DNA of 64,000 nt. Source: Hymenobacter convexus (lineage in GTDB: Bacteria; Bacteroidota; Bacteroidia; Cytophagales; Hymenobacteraceae). Position 1 is the stretch's first letter. Every line of letters starts with the position of its first letter. The stretch spans positions 81,046-145,045 of the forward strand of contig NZ_JAUQON010000014.1 of the NCBI RefSeq assembly GCF_030580955.1, given 5' to 3'. The position numbers and the translations under genes were made by a program. This document shows positions 49,781 to 59,356 of this stretch, piece after piece. The notes beneath the pieces were generated by a model. That model was not told the origin of the DNA and did no database searches. It saw only the letters and a program-made list of their open reading frames with translations.

Positions 49781-51685
49781 ATGAAAGCACTGCTTATTCT
49801 CGGGTTGGCGCTGCTATTGGCCGCCGGCGTGCGCTGGGCCGGGAAGCGGGAAGCCGGGCCCGGCGCGGCCTTTGCCGAACGGCTCTACCAGAAAGGCGTG
49901 CTGAACGCGGCCGGCCGCGACGAGTTGCTGCGCCGGCTGCGCACGGGCTCCCTATCGGTTTGGGAAACCGACTCCACGGGTGAACAGACCTCCCAAGTTC
50001 CGGCCAACGGCCCCGCCGGTATTCTGGCGTTTTGCGCCGAGGCCTTTGAGCGGGAATTTCAGTACCGGACCTACAATGAGGAAATGTTGCGGGATATGGT
50101 GGCCGCCGACGACAGCGCCGACGTGCCCGCCGGCCAGCCCCGCGGCCAACTGGCGCGCCGCTACGCGGCGGCCCTGAAGCGCTTCCAAAACGACACGGCT
50201 GCTGCCAAGCGCTGGTATTTGCAGCAACTGCCGGCCCGCCTCCGCCTGGAGGAAGCCGTGCCGGCGGAAGATTCGGTGGGCGAGCTGGGCTGGACAATTT
50301 ACCCGCCGCTGTCGGCCAATACGCCGCCACTCACGCATTGGATTAGTGAGCGGCGCAGCGTGTTTGGCAAAACCCGCACCCGCACCGCGCGCGACTTGTT
50401 CGCGCTGGGCCTGCTCGAAAAGCCCGTTTACGAGGAGCTGCAGCGCCAACTGAAGCAAGGGCAGCTGCGTACCGAAGCCGAGGTGTGCCAGCGGGCATCT
50501 GAGCTGACGCAGCACCGCACTACCTACGCCCGCACCAAAGCCGAGCAGCTGCGCTGGCTGCAACGCCTGCAGCAGGCCGGGTTGCTCTCGAAAGCCCAGC
50601 ACCAGCGCCTGGTGCTGAATTATCAGCCCTTTCAACTGTATGAGCCGTTCGATTTGCTGGCGTATTGCGAGCGGGGCCGCCTGGTGGACTTGCGGAAGCT
50701 GCCGCGCCAGCCGGCGGCGCTCTACCCGGCCCTTTTTGCGCAACTGCCGACGCTGCTGCCCGGCTTCGCGTACTCCGACTTACGGGTGACGACGAGCATC
50801 AAGGATTTTGGGCCAACGTCGCTTGCCCAAAACGTCACGCTCAGCTTCTGGGCCAACGGCCGACGTTATCAAGACACGTTTTTACAAGAATTCATAAATA
50901 AGGACGGCACCAACCCCAACCCGCCGCTGGGCCCCCAGGTAAGCGAATATTTCCAGCGTAGCCTCAACCAGTGGCTGGCCGACCAGAACTCCGCCCTGCG
51001 CCTCTACCGCGCCTCCACCTCCGACGCCCGGTCGGTGTACGGCAACGAGCGGCTGGGCCTGATTGCCATGACCAAGGCGCAACGGGCCTTGTGGGGACCG
51101 GCATACTATTTTCTGTCCGATGAATCGCACGACAACCGGTTCAATTCTGCGCACATTGAGCAGCTTGTGGCCGGTTACCAGCAGTTGGGGCTGTTTTCGC
51201 AGCTGTCGGCTGCGGAGCTGGCCAAAGGGCGCGCAGCCGCCCTGCGCGGCCACAAAACGAGCTATGCCGCCGTGCTGCTGTGCTTTCCGAACGTCATTCA
51301 TCCCATCGATTGGGAATCGGCCATACCGCCCGCGCCGTACGTAGCGCGCACCCGGGCGCTGGCGGCCATTTCGCGCGGCGGCTTTGCCCCCACCCACATC
51401 CAGGACGGTTTTAAGCCCAATTTGCCCGAGGACGCCACTTTTTCCTACGGCTTCCGGCTGGGCGGGCAGACGTATGCCACGCGGCTGAAAATGAGCTCCG
51501 ACTGGCTCGACGCCGATTTTGTGGCCCTCATCAAGCTTGCCCTGCGAGAGCAGCACGCGCCCGGCCAGCTCTACGATTGCCTCGGCGGCGAGGGCTACAT
51601 CTTTCTCACGCCCACGCAGCACGCGCAGCTGAGCGCTGCCCAGCCGGAACTGTTCGAGTCGCCGGCTGACAATCTGGAAGATTAG
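49781..51685 (+). CDS. Unknown 634-residue protein with internal duplication and SHOCT-like helices
   Basis: It has an N-terminal hydrophobic anchor (LLILGLALLLAAGVRWAG). Two copies of a helix-plus-beta module follow: copy 1 at about residues 262-440 and copy 2 at about 465-620. Matching landmarks are LLPGFAYSDL/SRGGFAPTHI, NVTLSFWANGRRYQDTF/ATFSYGFRLGGQTYATRL, and LGLIAMTKAQRAL/GYIFLTPTQHAQL. Short helical hairpins of the form GLL...E...L recur at about 38, 209, 267 and 472 and recall SHOCT motifs. I recognise no family. It is 19 bases after serBA and probably cotranscribed, but function cannot be inferred from that. Confidence 0.8.
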   Translation: MKALLILGLALLLAAGVRWAGKREAGPGAAFAERLYQKGVLNAAGRDELLRRLRTGSLSVWETDSTGEQTSQVPANGPAGILAFCAEAFEREFQYRTYNEEMLRDMVAADDSADVPAGQPRGQLARRYAAALKRFQNDTAAAKRWYLQQLPARLRLEEAVPAEDSVGELGWTIYPPLSANTPPLTHWISERRSVFGKTRTRTARDLFALGLLEKPVYEELQRQLKQGQLRTEAEVCQRASELTQHRTTYARTKAEQLRWLQRLQQAGLLSKAQHQRLVLNYQPFQLYEPFDLLAYCERGRLVDLRKLPRQPAALYPALFAQLPTLLPGFAYSDLRVTTSIKDFGPTSLAQNVTLSFWANGRRYQDTFLQEFINKDGTNPNPPLGPQVSEYFQRSLNQWLADQNSALRLYRASTSDARSVYGNERLGLIAMTKAQRALWGPAYYFLSDESHDNRFNSAHIEQLVAGYQQLGLFSQLSAAELAKGRAAALRGHKTSYAAVLLCFPNVIHPIDWESAIPPAPYVARTRALAAISRGGFAPTHIQDGFKPNLPEDATFSYGFRLGGQTYATRLKMSSDWLDADFVALIKLALREQHAPGQLYDCLGGEGYIFLTPTQHAQLSAAQPELFESPADNLED

Positions 51686-51758
51686 GCGCGGCTACCCCCT
51701 TTCGGAGGCACCGTAGTAGCTTGCGCGGCTTCTCATTTTTATAAAGCCGCATCTACCC

Positions 51759-52907
51759 ATGCAGAAAACATTGATGCTCAGTGCCGCTCTGTTCGGCACT
51801 TTTCAGCTGGCCCAGGCGCAGGCGCCCGCCGCTTTCGTGTTGAGAGGCACGCTGCCGGCCGTGCAGGAGCCGGCGAAAGTCTTTTTGGTTCGCGAAACGC
51901 TGGCGGGAAATGCCATCACCGACTCGGCGGCGGTGAAGAAGGGCGAGTTTGTGCTGCGCGGCAACGTGCAGGCACCCGCCAAGGCCCGGCTGGTGCTGGT
52001 GCCGCGCGGGCACAAGAGCCGCCTCTACACCGGGCAGGCCGACAACGCGGTTTTCTACCTCGAAAAAGGCACCACGGTGTTCACCTCGCCCGATTCGCTG
52101 GCGCACGCCGAGCTCAGCGGCTCCCTCCTCTCCACCGAATACCGCGAGCTGGCCCGGCCGCTCGATGTGGTGAAGCGCCAGCAGGATTCGCTTTACGCGG
52201 CATACCGCGTGGCCGCGCCCGCTACCCGTGCCACGGCTGCTTTCAGCCGGCCCTACAACGCCCGCTACACCGCGCTGCAAGCGCAATCGGCCAGCATTCT
52301 CACCAATTTCATCAAGGCCCACCCCAATTCCCTCATCAGCCTGGGAGCGGTGAAGGAATTGGCCGGCCCCATTCCCACGTATGCCACCGCGGCGCCGCTT
52401 TTCGCCCTGCTCGGGCCCGAGGTGCGGCAGCTGCCCGAGGCGGCGCTGTTTGGCCTGGCCCTGCAGCGCCTGCAGTACGTGGCCGTGGGCGCCCGGGCCC
52501 CCAACTTTGAGCAGCCCACCGCCGATGGCAAGCGCGTGGCGCTGGCCAGCTACCTCGGCAAGTACGTGCTGGTCGATTTCTGGGCCAGCTGGTGCGGGCC
52601 CTGCCGCCGCGAAAACCCCAACGTAGTGAAGCTTTACGAGCAGTTCAAAAACCGCAGCTTCGAGATTCTGGGCGTGAGCATCGACGTGGAAAACGACCGC
52701 GCCCAGTGGCTCAAAGCCATTGCCGACGACCACCTGGCCTGGACGCAGGTGTCGGACCTGCGCCGGGGCAACGCCGCGGCCACGCTCTACAGCGTGCAGG
52801 CCGTGCCCCAGAACTTCCTCATCGACCCCAACGGCTTCATCGTGGCCACCAACCTGCACGGCGACGAGCTGCGCGCCACCCTGGCCCGCCTGCTGCCCCA
52901 GCCCTAG
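51759..52907 (+). CDS. TlpA-like thiol-disulfide oxidoreductase with DUF4369 domain
   Basis: The 382-residue protein has a signal peptide (ending AQAQ), a DUF4369 N-terminal domain (about 22-120), a helical linker and a thioredoxin domain. Its active site is WASWCGPCRRENPN and the cis-Pro region AVPQNFLIDPNG. It parallels the protein at 36839 throughout (KKGEFVLRG; HLAWTQVSDLRR) and is a clear paralog. It should work in the periplasm as a disulfide reductase. A bidirectional terminator separates it from the convergent FG-GAP gene. Confidence 0.9.
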   Translation: MQKTLMLSAALFGTFQLAQAQAPAAFVLRGTLPAVQEPAKVFLVRETLAGNAITDSAAVKKGEFVLRGNVQAPAKARLVLVPRGHKSRLYTGQADNAVFYLEKGTTVFTSPDSLAHAELSGSLLSTEYRELARPLDVVKRQQDSLYAAYRVAAPATRATAAFSRPYNARYTALQAQSASILTNFIKAHPNSLISLGAVKELAGPIPTYATAAPLFALLGPEVRQLPEAALFGLALQRLQYVAVGARAPNFEQPTADGKRVALASYLGKYVLVDFWASWCGPCRRENPNVVKLYEQFKNRSFEILGVSIDVENDRAQWLKAIADDHLAWTQVSDLRRGNAAATLYSVQAVPQNFLIDPNGFIVATNLHGDELRATLARLLPQP

Positions 52908-52920
52908 TCAGCCCCACGCC

Positions 52921-52975
52921 AAAACGCCCAACGGCCCCGGCTTCCAAACGTGGAAACCGGGGCCGTTGGTGTTTT
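52921..52975. terminator. Bidirectional terminator
   Basis: AACGGCCCCGG and CCGGGGCCGTT form the core stem. Flanking AAAAC and GTTTT extend it, and TCCA/TGGA pair inside. It lies between convergent genes. Confidence 0.88.
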
Positions 52976-52989
52976 ATGTTAATCGAGCC

Positions 52990-54855
52990 TTATTGGCGGG
53001 TCACTTTCTGGGTGATGGTGCCGGTGGCGCTGGTGAGGCGCAGCACGTACACGCCGGCGGCCAGTTCGGGCAGGGCGCCCAGGGCCTGCGGGGCAGCGCC
53101 CAGCGTGAGCTTGGCGCTGTATACCGGGCGGCCAGCGAGGGTGCTCAGCGACACGGTTACGGCCTGGGGCTCAGCGGTGCCGGGCAGGGTCACGGTGAGG
53201 GTTTCGGCAAAGGGGTTGGGGTAGGCATCGAGGGCTTTGGGGGCCGGTGCGGCGGCCGTGGTGCGGGTCAGGGTCACCACCGGCGAGTAGGCCATGGTGC
53301 CGTCGAGGTCTACCTGGCGCAGGCGGTAGTAGCGGCGGTTGGCGCTGAGGGCCGTGGCCGAGGCATCGAGGAACTCATAGTTATGCACCGTGGGGCTGTT
53401 GCCAGCGGCGGCCAGCTCGCCGATGGCGGCGAAGGCGCTACCGTCGGCCGAAGCCTCTACCACGAAGCGGGCGCTGTTCAATTCCTGGGCGGTGCTCCAC
53501 TTCAGCTGGTTGCCGGCGCTGGTGGCCTGGGCAGCGAAGGCGGTGAGTACCACCGGCAGCGGGGCCGTGATGGTGGGCACGGTGGCCGACTGGGTTTGCT
53601 CGTAGCGGTACACCGTGCCGACGCCGTTGCCCACGAAGAGGTCGAGCAGGCCGTCGCCGTCGTAGTCGGTCACGGCCGGGGCGGCGTAGCCGTTGTTGTT
53701 GCTGAAATTGGTGCCCGAGTTGCCCATGTTGATGGCAGTAGCGGAAGTGCCGTCGGCGCTGATGTTGCGCATAAAACTGAAAGTGTAGACGTTAACAGCC
53801 GTCTGGGTGTAGAGCTGCACGCTGCCGGCGTAGGTGCCGACCAGCATGTCGAGCTTGCCGTCGCCGTCGTAGTCGGTGATGAGCGGCTTGCTCACGTCGC
53901 CGGCATCGAGGGCCGTAGTGCCGTCGGCCAGTTTGATGGTTGTGGCCGTGGTGAAGCCGGCCGTGGTGTTGCTGGTGCTGGCCAGTTGCTCGTAGCGGTT
54001 CAGCAGGCCGTTGTTGGAGCCCACCACAATGTCAATCAGGCCGTCGCTGTCCAGGTCGCCCACCGTGGGCCGGGCGTAAGAACCGGTGTTGGGGTTGCCT
54101 GTAGTCGTAGCGCCGTAAGGGTTGTTAAACAGCGTACTGCCGGCCCCCATCTTGAAGGCATCGGCGCCCGTACTGGCGGCTTGCTCATAGATGAACACCT
54201 TGCCGGTTTCTTCCCCTACAATGATTTCCTGGCGGCCGTCGCCGTCGAGGTCGCTCACCGTCGGCTTGGCGTAGAGGCCCACGTCCACGGTACCGCCCGC
54301 GAAGAAGGTGATGAGCGTGCCCGTGGTGCTGAAAGTGCCGTTGGCGGTGGTCTGCTCGTAGTCTATCATGGTGCCGTCGCCCTGGCCCACCAGCAGCTCC
54401 AGCAGGCCGTCTTTGTCGAGGTCGGCGGCGACGGGCGTCGAGTAGGCACCGGCGGCGGTGGCGCTGGTGGCGTTGCTGTTCAGCTGCGTGTAGTTGCTGC
54501 TCGACGAAGCGCGGGTCACGCCCAGCTTGGCGGCGCTCAGGGCGGTGCCGCCGGCCGTGGTCAGCCGCACCTTGCCCGTGCCGGCAGCGGCGGGCACCAC
54601 GAACGTGGCCGTGGTGGCGGGCACCAGGCCCGGCGTGGCGCGCACGGCCAGGCCGTTGAGCAGCACCGAGGTGAAGCCCGAGAGGTTGGTGCCGGTGATG
54701 GTAACCGTGGTGCCGGGGGCCGCCGTCGAGGGCGTCATGCTGCTGATGGTGGGGGCCTGCGCCAGGGCGGCCACGGGCAGCAACAAGCCCAGGGTGGCCA
54801 GCATCGTGCGGCGGGTGGAAGTCAGGAAGTCGGAGGCGAACGTAAACGTGGTCAT
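52990..54855 (-). CDS. FG-GAP/VCBS repeat protein with IPT/TIG domain and T9SS sorting signal
   Basis: The 621-residue protein has a long signal region (to AALAQ, about residue 33) and an IPT/TIG Ig-like domain (about 35-115; STAAPGTTVTITGTNLSGF). Five calcium-type repeats follow with DxDxDGxxD cores: LDKDGLLEL, LDGDGRQEI, LDSDGLIDI, YDGDGKLDM and YDGDGLLDL. A beta domain and a Por-type C-terminal sorting domain (YPNPFAETLTV, then GVYVLRLTSATGTITQKV) end it. It should be secreted through T9SS and attached at the surface. Function is probably adhesive or structural. The ATG at 54855 is chosen for the signal sequence. Confidence 0.9.
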   Translation of the reverse strand: MTTFTFASDFLTSTRRTMLATLGLLLPVAALAQAPTISSMTPSTAAPGTTVTITGTNLSGFTSVLLNGLAVRATPGLVPATTATFVVPAAAGTGKVRLTTAGGTALSAAKLGVTRASSSSNYTQLNSNATSATAAGAYSTPVAADLDKDGLLELLVGQGDGTMIDYEQTTANGTFSTTGTLITFFAGGTVDVGLYAKPTVSDLDGDGRQEIIVGEETGKVFIYEQAASTGADAFKMGAGSTLFNNPYGATTTGNPNTGSYARPTVGDLDSDGLIDIVVGSNNGLLNRYEQLASTSNTTAGFTTATTIKLADGTTALDAGDVSKPLITDYDGDGKLDMLVGTYAGSVQLYTQTAVNVYTFSFMRNISADGTSATAINMGNSGTNFSNNNGYAAPAVTDYDGDGLLDLFVGNGVGTVYRYEQTQSATVPTITAPLPVVLTAFAAQATSAGNQLKWSTAQELNSARFVVEASADGSAFAAIGELAAAGNSPTVHNYEFLDASATALSANRRYYRLRQVDLDGTMAYSPVVTLTRTTAAAPAPKALDAYPNPFAETLTVTLPGTAEPQAVTVSLSTLAGRPVYSAKLTLGAAPQALGALPELAAGVYVLRLTSATGTITQKVTRQ

Positions 54856-55219
54856 GGCTTTAGAAAGAGAATTGTCGAGGAATGGCCGGCGGTTTCTTCT
54901 GCCGCTTTGGCGATACAAAATTGTTATGCGTGCCGAGCACCTATTTTCCTCCATCGTTTAACCCGGGCCATTCCTCGCTAAAGCAGGGCGATTTCCCAGC
55001 GAATGAAAAAATGCCCCTGACAGCCCGATTTAGGCCTTTTTAAGTCTCATCCGGCGCTATCCGGCGTTGGCCGAGCGATATGGCCGGCTCAGCGGGCAAA
55101 GCCGACGATTGGCAGGCTGTTAAACTCCGCCGTTGGCACTGGGTCTACATTTACGCCCAGCCGGCCAACGGGCAACTTGCCCCGCCCCCGGTCCCAGCCT
55201 CACTCCCAATCCTCCTCCT
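54856..55219. other. Divergent intergenic region of two T9SS cargo genes
   Basis: The 364 bases contain candidate -7 boxes for both flanking genes: CAATTTTG on the minus strand (54916-54923) and TACATTTA on the plus strand (55146-55153). Each is one base off TAnnTTTG. Nothing else is evident and no gene is supported. Confidence 0.4.
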
Positions 55220-56458
55220 ATGCATTCACACCGCTACGCTCTTTTATTCGTGCTGCTGCTGGCGCTGCCCCTGCTGGCCCCGGCCCAGGTTTCGCCCAAC
55301 GTCACCGCCTGGATTGTGAACACCACCGGCGCCACCGGCTTCAACGGCATCCCCAGCAACGTGCAGCGCGTGCAGTATTCGGCCGGCAACGTGTACATCA
55401 CCTGTACTGGCATTCCGAGCTACGCCATCGGCGCCTGGCCCGGCAACCCCAACACGGCTACCAACCAGAACTTCGTGTTCAAAATCACCCGCATGCCCAC
55501 GCCCAACACCGGCACGGCCGTGGCCACCCCCCTGGGCCACACCGGCATCTGGAGCAATGGCGTGAGCATTTTCAACGCCAAGGATGCCATGAGCTACAAC
55601 AACGCGGGCGTGTGGAACCAGAACGCCATCGTGGTGGAAGGCCCCAGCTTCGACTCCTGCCTGGGCCATCCGGCCGGCAACGGCGAGTACCACCATCACC
55701 TCAATCCGCGCTGCCTCTACAACGACCACGACAGCTCGCGCCACTCTCCCATCATTGGCTTTGCCTTCGATGGCTACCCCATTTACGGGGCCTACGGCTA
55801 CGCCAATGCTAACGGCACGGGTGTTATCAAAAGCATGAAGCCCTCGTACCGCGCCCGCAACATCACCACGCGCACCACGCTGCCGGACGGCAGCACGGCC
55901 CCCTCGGCCGGCCCCGCCATCAACGCCGCCAAGCCGCTGGGCTACTACATCGAAGACTTCGAATACGTGGCCGGCCTCGGCGATTTGGACAGCCACAACG
56001 GCCGCTTCTGCATCACGCCGGAGTACCCGCAGGGCACCTACGCCTACTTCGTCACCATCAACAGCCAGTACGCCGGCGCCTACCCCTACACGCCCGGCCC
56101 CACCTACTACGGCGTGATTCCGGCCGGTGCCACGGGCCCGCAATCGGGCCACGCCGTGGTGAACGAGCCCGTGACGACCTACGTGGTGACGGCCACCTTC
56201 CTGGCCGCCGGCCTGCAAATCACCACCTTCCCCAACCCCGTGAGCGACCTGCTGACCGTGGCGCCCGAAGGCGGCGTGGCCAATGACCTGCGCGCCCGCC
56301 TCTGCAACACGTTGGGCCAGCCCGTGGGTGCAGCGCTGGAACTGCACCCCTCCGTGCCCACCGAGTTCGACATTTCGGGGCTGGCGGCCGGCGTTTACTT
56401 CCTAAAGGTGGAAGGAACAGGCGTTTTAGCCACCCAAAAAGTGGTGGTGACGCACTGA
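55220..56458 (+). CDS. YHYH domain protein with T9SS sorting signal
   Basis: The 412-residue protein has a signal peptide (FVLLLALPLLAPAQ) and a YHYH-type domain (about 120-310). The signature reads GEYHHHLNPRCLY rather than YHYH; IGFAFDGYPIYGAYGY follows as usual for the family. The C-terminal domain (about 335-412) is Por-type: TTFPNPVSDLLTVAPEGG, then GVYFLKVEGTGVLATQKVVV. It should be exported by T9SS. The role of YHYH proteins is not established. It diverges from the FG-GAP gene and converges on PBP4 with only a 14-base gap. Confidence 0.88.
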   Translation: MHSHRYALLFVLLLALPLLAPAQVSPNVTAWIVNTTGATGFNGIPSNVQRVQYSAGNVYITCTGIPSYAIGAWPGNPNTATNQNFVFKITRMPTPNTGTAVATPLGHTGIWSNGVSIFNAKDAMSYNNAGVWNQNAIVVEGPSFDSCLGHPAGNGEYHHHLNPRCLYNDHDSSRHSPIIGFAFDGYPIYGAYGYANANGTGVIKSMKPSYRARNITTRTTLPDGSTAPSAGPAINAAKPLGYYIEDFEYVAGLGDLDSHNGRFCITPEYPQGTYAYFVTINSQYAGAYPYTPGPTYYGVIPAGATGPQSGHAVVNEPVTTYVVTATFLAAGLQITTFPNPVSDLLTVAPEGGVANDLRARLCNTLGQPVGAALELHPSVPTEFDISGLAAGVYFLKVEGTGVLATQKVVVTH

Positions 56459-56472
56459 CCCACAAGCCGCCC

Positions 56473-57900
56473 CTACAGCCGCGCCCGCACCTGGGCCAGC
56501 ACGCGCTCTACCTCGTTGCGCATGGCGCCGCTTTCGGCCACGTGGTTGTTGTTCATGAAGCTAAACGCCACCAGCCGGCCGCTTTTGGTGCGCAGGTAGC
56601 CGCACATATTCAGGTTGTTGGAGAGCGTGCCGGTTTTGCCCCACACCCAGGGGCCGGCGGCGTCGTGGTAGCGCTTGCGCAGGGTACCCTGGCCGCCGCC
56701 GGCCGCCAACAGGCTGAGCAGGCGCCGCTCGGGCAGCTCCTGGTGCAGCTTGAGCAGCAGGCCGGTGAGGGTGCGCGGGGTGACCAGGTTGAGGCGCGAG
56801 AGCCCAGAGCCGTCCACCCAATGCACGGGGTCGGGCAGGGTGGTGAGCAGGTTTTTGCGGGCGTAGCGAATGACACGGCCGGTGCTGAGCGAGTCGCGGC
56901 GGCCGATTTTGGTGCTGCACATCAGCAGCAGCTGCTCGGCCAGAAAGTTGTCGCTCACGCGCAGCATGCGGCGGTAGAGCGAGTCGACGCGCAGGCCGTA
57001 GAGCGTGCGGATGGAGTCGCCCAGCGCGGGGCGCGGGCGCCAGCTGGCGTTGCTGGTGGCCCGGCGCAGGGTGTCGCCCAGCAGCCGCAGCATCAGCCCG
57101 CGGCTCGTCACGAAGGGCGTTTCATCGACCCATTTTTTGACGGTGGGCAGCACGTAGAAGCGGTTTTCGTGCAGGGCCCGGATGATGTGCGTGTCGGGGT
57201 CGAGGCCGGGCGTGCGCAGCTCGGCCGGGGCCGGCTCCACCAACGGCGCGAAGAAGCGCGGCAGCACCCGAATGCGCGACTGTGGCGCCACCGCCGGCCG
57301 CGTGCCGGCGCGCACCGGCGCGGGCGGCGTGGCGTAGAAGCGCACGGTGTTGCCGTAAATGGGAAAGGCCACACGTTCGGGCTGGAAATAGTAGCCGTAG
57401 TCGTCCCAGGTCCAGCCCGGGCCGAAGGGCGTGACGGTGGCAATGTCGCAGTAAGCCAGCGTTTTTTCCGGCCGGTTCAGCAGGAAGCTGTAGGCGCGGC
57501 GGCTGGGCACGTCGCCGTGCAGCAGCGTGGGGTCGCCGGTGCCCTGGAAAAACAGCGTGTCGTGGCGCGAGAAGTAGCGCAGACTGGGCAGGGAATCGGT
57601 GAGAATGTGCAGGCCCGCGTAGAGGCTGAACAACTTCATGTTGCTAGCCGGCGTGAAGTATTTGGTTTCCTGATAGCCGTAGAACGGCCGGGCGCTGTCG
57701 GCATAGGCCAGGCTCATGCCCACCTGGTGCAGGCGCAGAATGGGCGAATCCGTGAGCAGCGAATCGAGCCAGGGCAGCGCCTGGCCGGGCCGCATGGCCA
57801 CAGGCGCCCCGGCCGGCTTGTCGGTGGCCGACTGCGCGCAGGCGGCTAATTGGGTAGTCCCGGCGGTGAGCAGCAGCAGGAAATAAAGGGAACGTAGCAT
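56473..57900 (-). CDS. dacB: D-alanyl-D-alanine carboxypeptidase/endopeptidase (PBP4 type), predicted lipoprotein
   Basis: The 475-residue protein from the ATG at 57900 has a lipobox-like signal (TQLAAC). Its S13 family motifs are Ser86-xx-Lys89 in PASNMKLFS, SDN in RVSDNFLAEQ and KTG in WGKTGTLSNN. The large insertion between the SxxK and SDN motifs (about residues 115-285) is typical of PBP4. It trims D-Ala from, or cleaves cross-links in, peptidoglycan in the periplasm. It is monocistronic, and repeat A8 precedes it. Confidence 0.9.
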   Translation of the reverse strand: MLRSLYFLLLLTAGTTQLAACAQSATDKPAGAPVAMRPGQALPWLDSLLTDSPILRLHQVGMSLAYADSARPFYGYQETKYFTPASNMKLFSLYAGLHILTDSLPSLRYFSRHDTLFFQGTGDPTLLHGDVPSRRAYSFLLNRPEKTLAYCDIATVTPFGPGWTWDDYGYYFQPERVAFPIYGNTVRFYATPPAPVRAGTRPAVAPQSRIRVLPRFFAPLVEPAPAELRTPGLDPDTHIIRALHENRFYVLPTVKKWVDETPFVTSRGLMLRLLGDTLRRATSNASWRPRPALGDSIRTLYGLRVDSLYRRMLRVSDNFLAEQLLLMCSTKIGRRDSLSTGRVIRYARKNLLTTLPDPVHWVDGSGLSRLNLVTPRTLTGLLLKLHQELPERRLLSLLAAGGGQGTLRKRYHDAAGPWVWGKTGTLSNNLNMCGYLRTKSGRLVAFSFMNNNHVAESGAMRNEVERVLAQVRARL

Positions 57901-57977
57901 CGGGCGCAACTTACGCAGCAAACGGGGCTAGGGTAGCTTAGAGATGGGAATTATCAGGGTTTATTGCAGAAGATATT

Positions 57978-58079
57978 CCAGCCCGTCATGCTGAGCGCAG
58001 CCGAAGCACCTCTACTGCGAGAATAGTTGTTTACTTCCCCGGTAGAGATGCTTCGGCTGCGCTCAGCATGACGGGCTGG
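57978..58079. repeat. Family A intergenic inverted repeat, copy A8
   Basis: The outer arms CCAGCCCGTCATGC and GCATGACGGGCTGG extend the core. GCACCTCTAC on the left against GTAGAGATGC on the right leaves one mismatch. It lies between divergent genes. Confidence 0.9.
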
Positions 58080-58166
58080 TGGCCAGCCTGACGCTCTTAA
58101 AAATCAAAACCACCCCAGCCCGGTTGTTGTCGACTTTCCATTATCCGAAACCAGCAACCTCGCATT

Positions 58167-59273
58167 ATGTCCACCAACGCCCTGTTCGCGCCTTTCGCGC
58201 TGAAGTCTCTTAACCTCAAAAACCGCATTGTCATGGCCCCCATGACCCGCTCCTTCTCGCCCAACGGCGTGCCGGGCGCCGACGTGGCCGCCTACTACCG
58301 CCGCCGGGCCGAGGGCCAGGTCGGCCTCATCCTCTCCGAAGGCACGGTGGTGGAGCGCCCGGCCTCGTCCAACGACCCCAACATTCCGCATTTCTACGGC
58401 CAAGCCGCGCTGGCCGGCTGGCAGCACGTCATCGACGAAGTGCACGCCGCCGGGGGCCGCATGGGCCCGCAGCTCTGGCACATGGGCGTGATGGCCGAGC
58501 ACCGCTCCGGCTGGAAGCCCTCGGAAGCCTTCGAAGGCCCGTCCGGCCTCCTCAAGCCCGGCCAAGCCACCGGCAAGGCCATGACCGAAAACGACATCGC
58601 CGACACCATTGCCGCCTTCGCCCGCGCCGCCGCCGATACCAAGCGCCTGGGCTTCGACTGCCTGGAGCTGCACGGCGCCCACGGCTACCTCATCGACCAG
58701 TTTTTCTGGGCCGGCCTGAACGAGCGCACCGACGCCTACGGCGGCGGCGACCTCACCCAGCGCAGCCGCCTGGCCGTGGAGCTGGTGAAGGAAGTGCGCC
58801 GCAGCGTGGGCGAGGATTTCGTCATCAGTCTGCGCCTCTCGCAGTGGAAACAGCAGGACTACGCCGCCAAGCTGGCCCACACGCCCCAGGAAATGGAAGC
58901 CTGGCTCCAGCCGCTGGCCGAGGCCGGCGTCGACATTTTTCACTGCTCGCAGCGCCGCTTCTGGGAGCCCGAGTTCGAAAGCGAAGGCTCGGACCTGAAC
59001 TTTGCAGGCTGGGTGAAGAAGCTCACCGGCAAAACCACCATCACCGTGGGCTCGGTGGGCCTGTCGGGCGAGTTCTTGGCCGGTTTCGCGGGCGAAGCAT
59101 CGGAGCCCCAGGGCATCGAGGAGTTGCTGCGCCGCCTCGACCGCAACGAGTTCGACCTCGTAGCCGTCGGCCGCCAGCTCATCGTGGACCCGAATTGGGT
59201 GGAGAAAATCCAGCAAGGCCGCGCCGACGAGATGGTCGGCTTCAGCCGCGAGGCGCTGCGCACGCTGGTGTAA
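58167..59273 (+). CDS. NADH:flavin oxidoreductase, Old Yellow Enzyme family
   Basis: The 368-residue FMN barrel enzyme begins FAPFALKSLNLKNRIVMAPM, the usual OYE start. It carries the FMN-linked motifs PQLWHMG and ELHGAHGYLIDQFFW with the substrate-binding His positions, then NERTDAYGG and SLRLSQW. The C-terminal phosphate loop is VGLSGEFLAG...DLVAVGRQLIVDPNW. Members reduce activated alkenes with NAD(P)H; the natural substrate is unknown. It is monocistronic, followed by a terminator. Confidence 0.92.
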   Translation: MSTNALFAPFALKSLNLKNRIVMAPMTRSFSPNGVPGADVAAYYRRRAEGQVGLILSEGTVVERPASSNDPNIPHFYGQAALAGWQHVIDEVHAAGGRMGPQLWHMGVMAEHRSGWKPSEAFEGPSGLLKPGQATGKAMTENDIADTIAAFARAAADTKRLGFDCLELHGAHGYLIDQFFWAGLNERTDAYGGGDLTQRSRLAVELVKEVRRSVGEDFVISLRLSQWKQQDYAAKLAHTPQEMEAWLQPLAEAGVDIFHCSQRRFWEPEFESEGSDLNFAGWVKKLTGKTTITVGSVGLSGEFLAGFAGEASEPQGIEELLRRLDRNEFDLVAVGRQLIVDPNWVEKIQQGRADEMVGFSREALRTLV

Positions 59274-59295
59274 GGTTCATCAGCAGCAAAATATT

Positions 59296-59339
59296 AAGAC
59301 CGTCATGCCTTGGCGATGCTCGGCATGACGGTCTTTTTT
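59296..59339 (+). terminator. Rho-independent terminator after the OYE gene
   Basis: AAGACCGTCATGCC and GGCATGACGGTCTT are perfect 14-bp arms with a 12-nt loop and a T-run. The arm contains GTCATGC, so this looks like a shrunken family A repeat used as a terminator. Confidence 0.88.
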
Positions 59340-59356
59340 GTGTTAGGCAACTCTTG

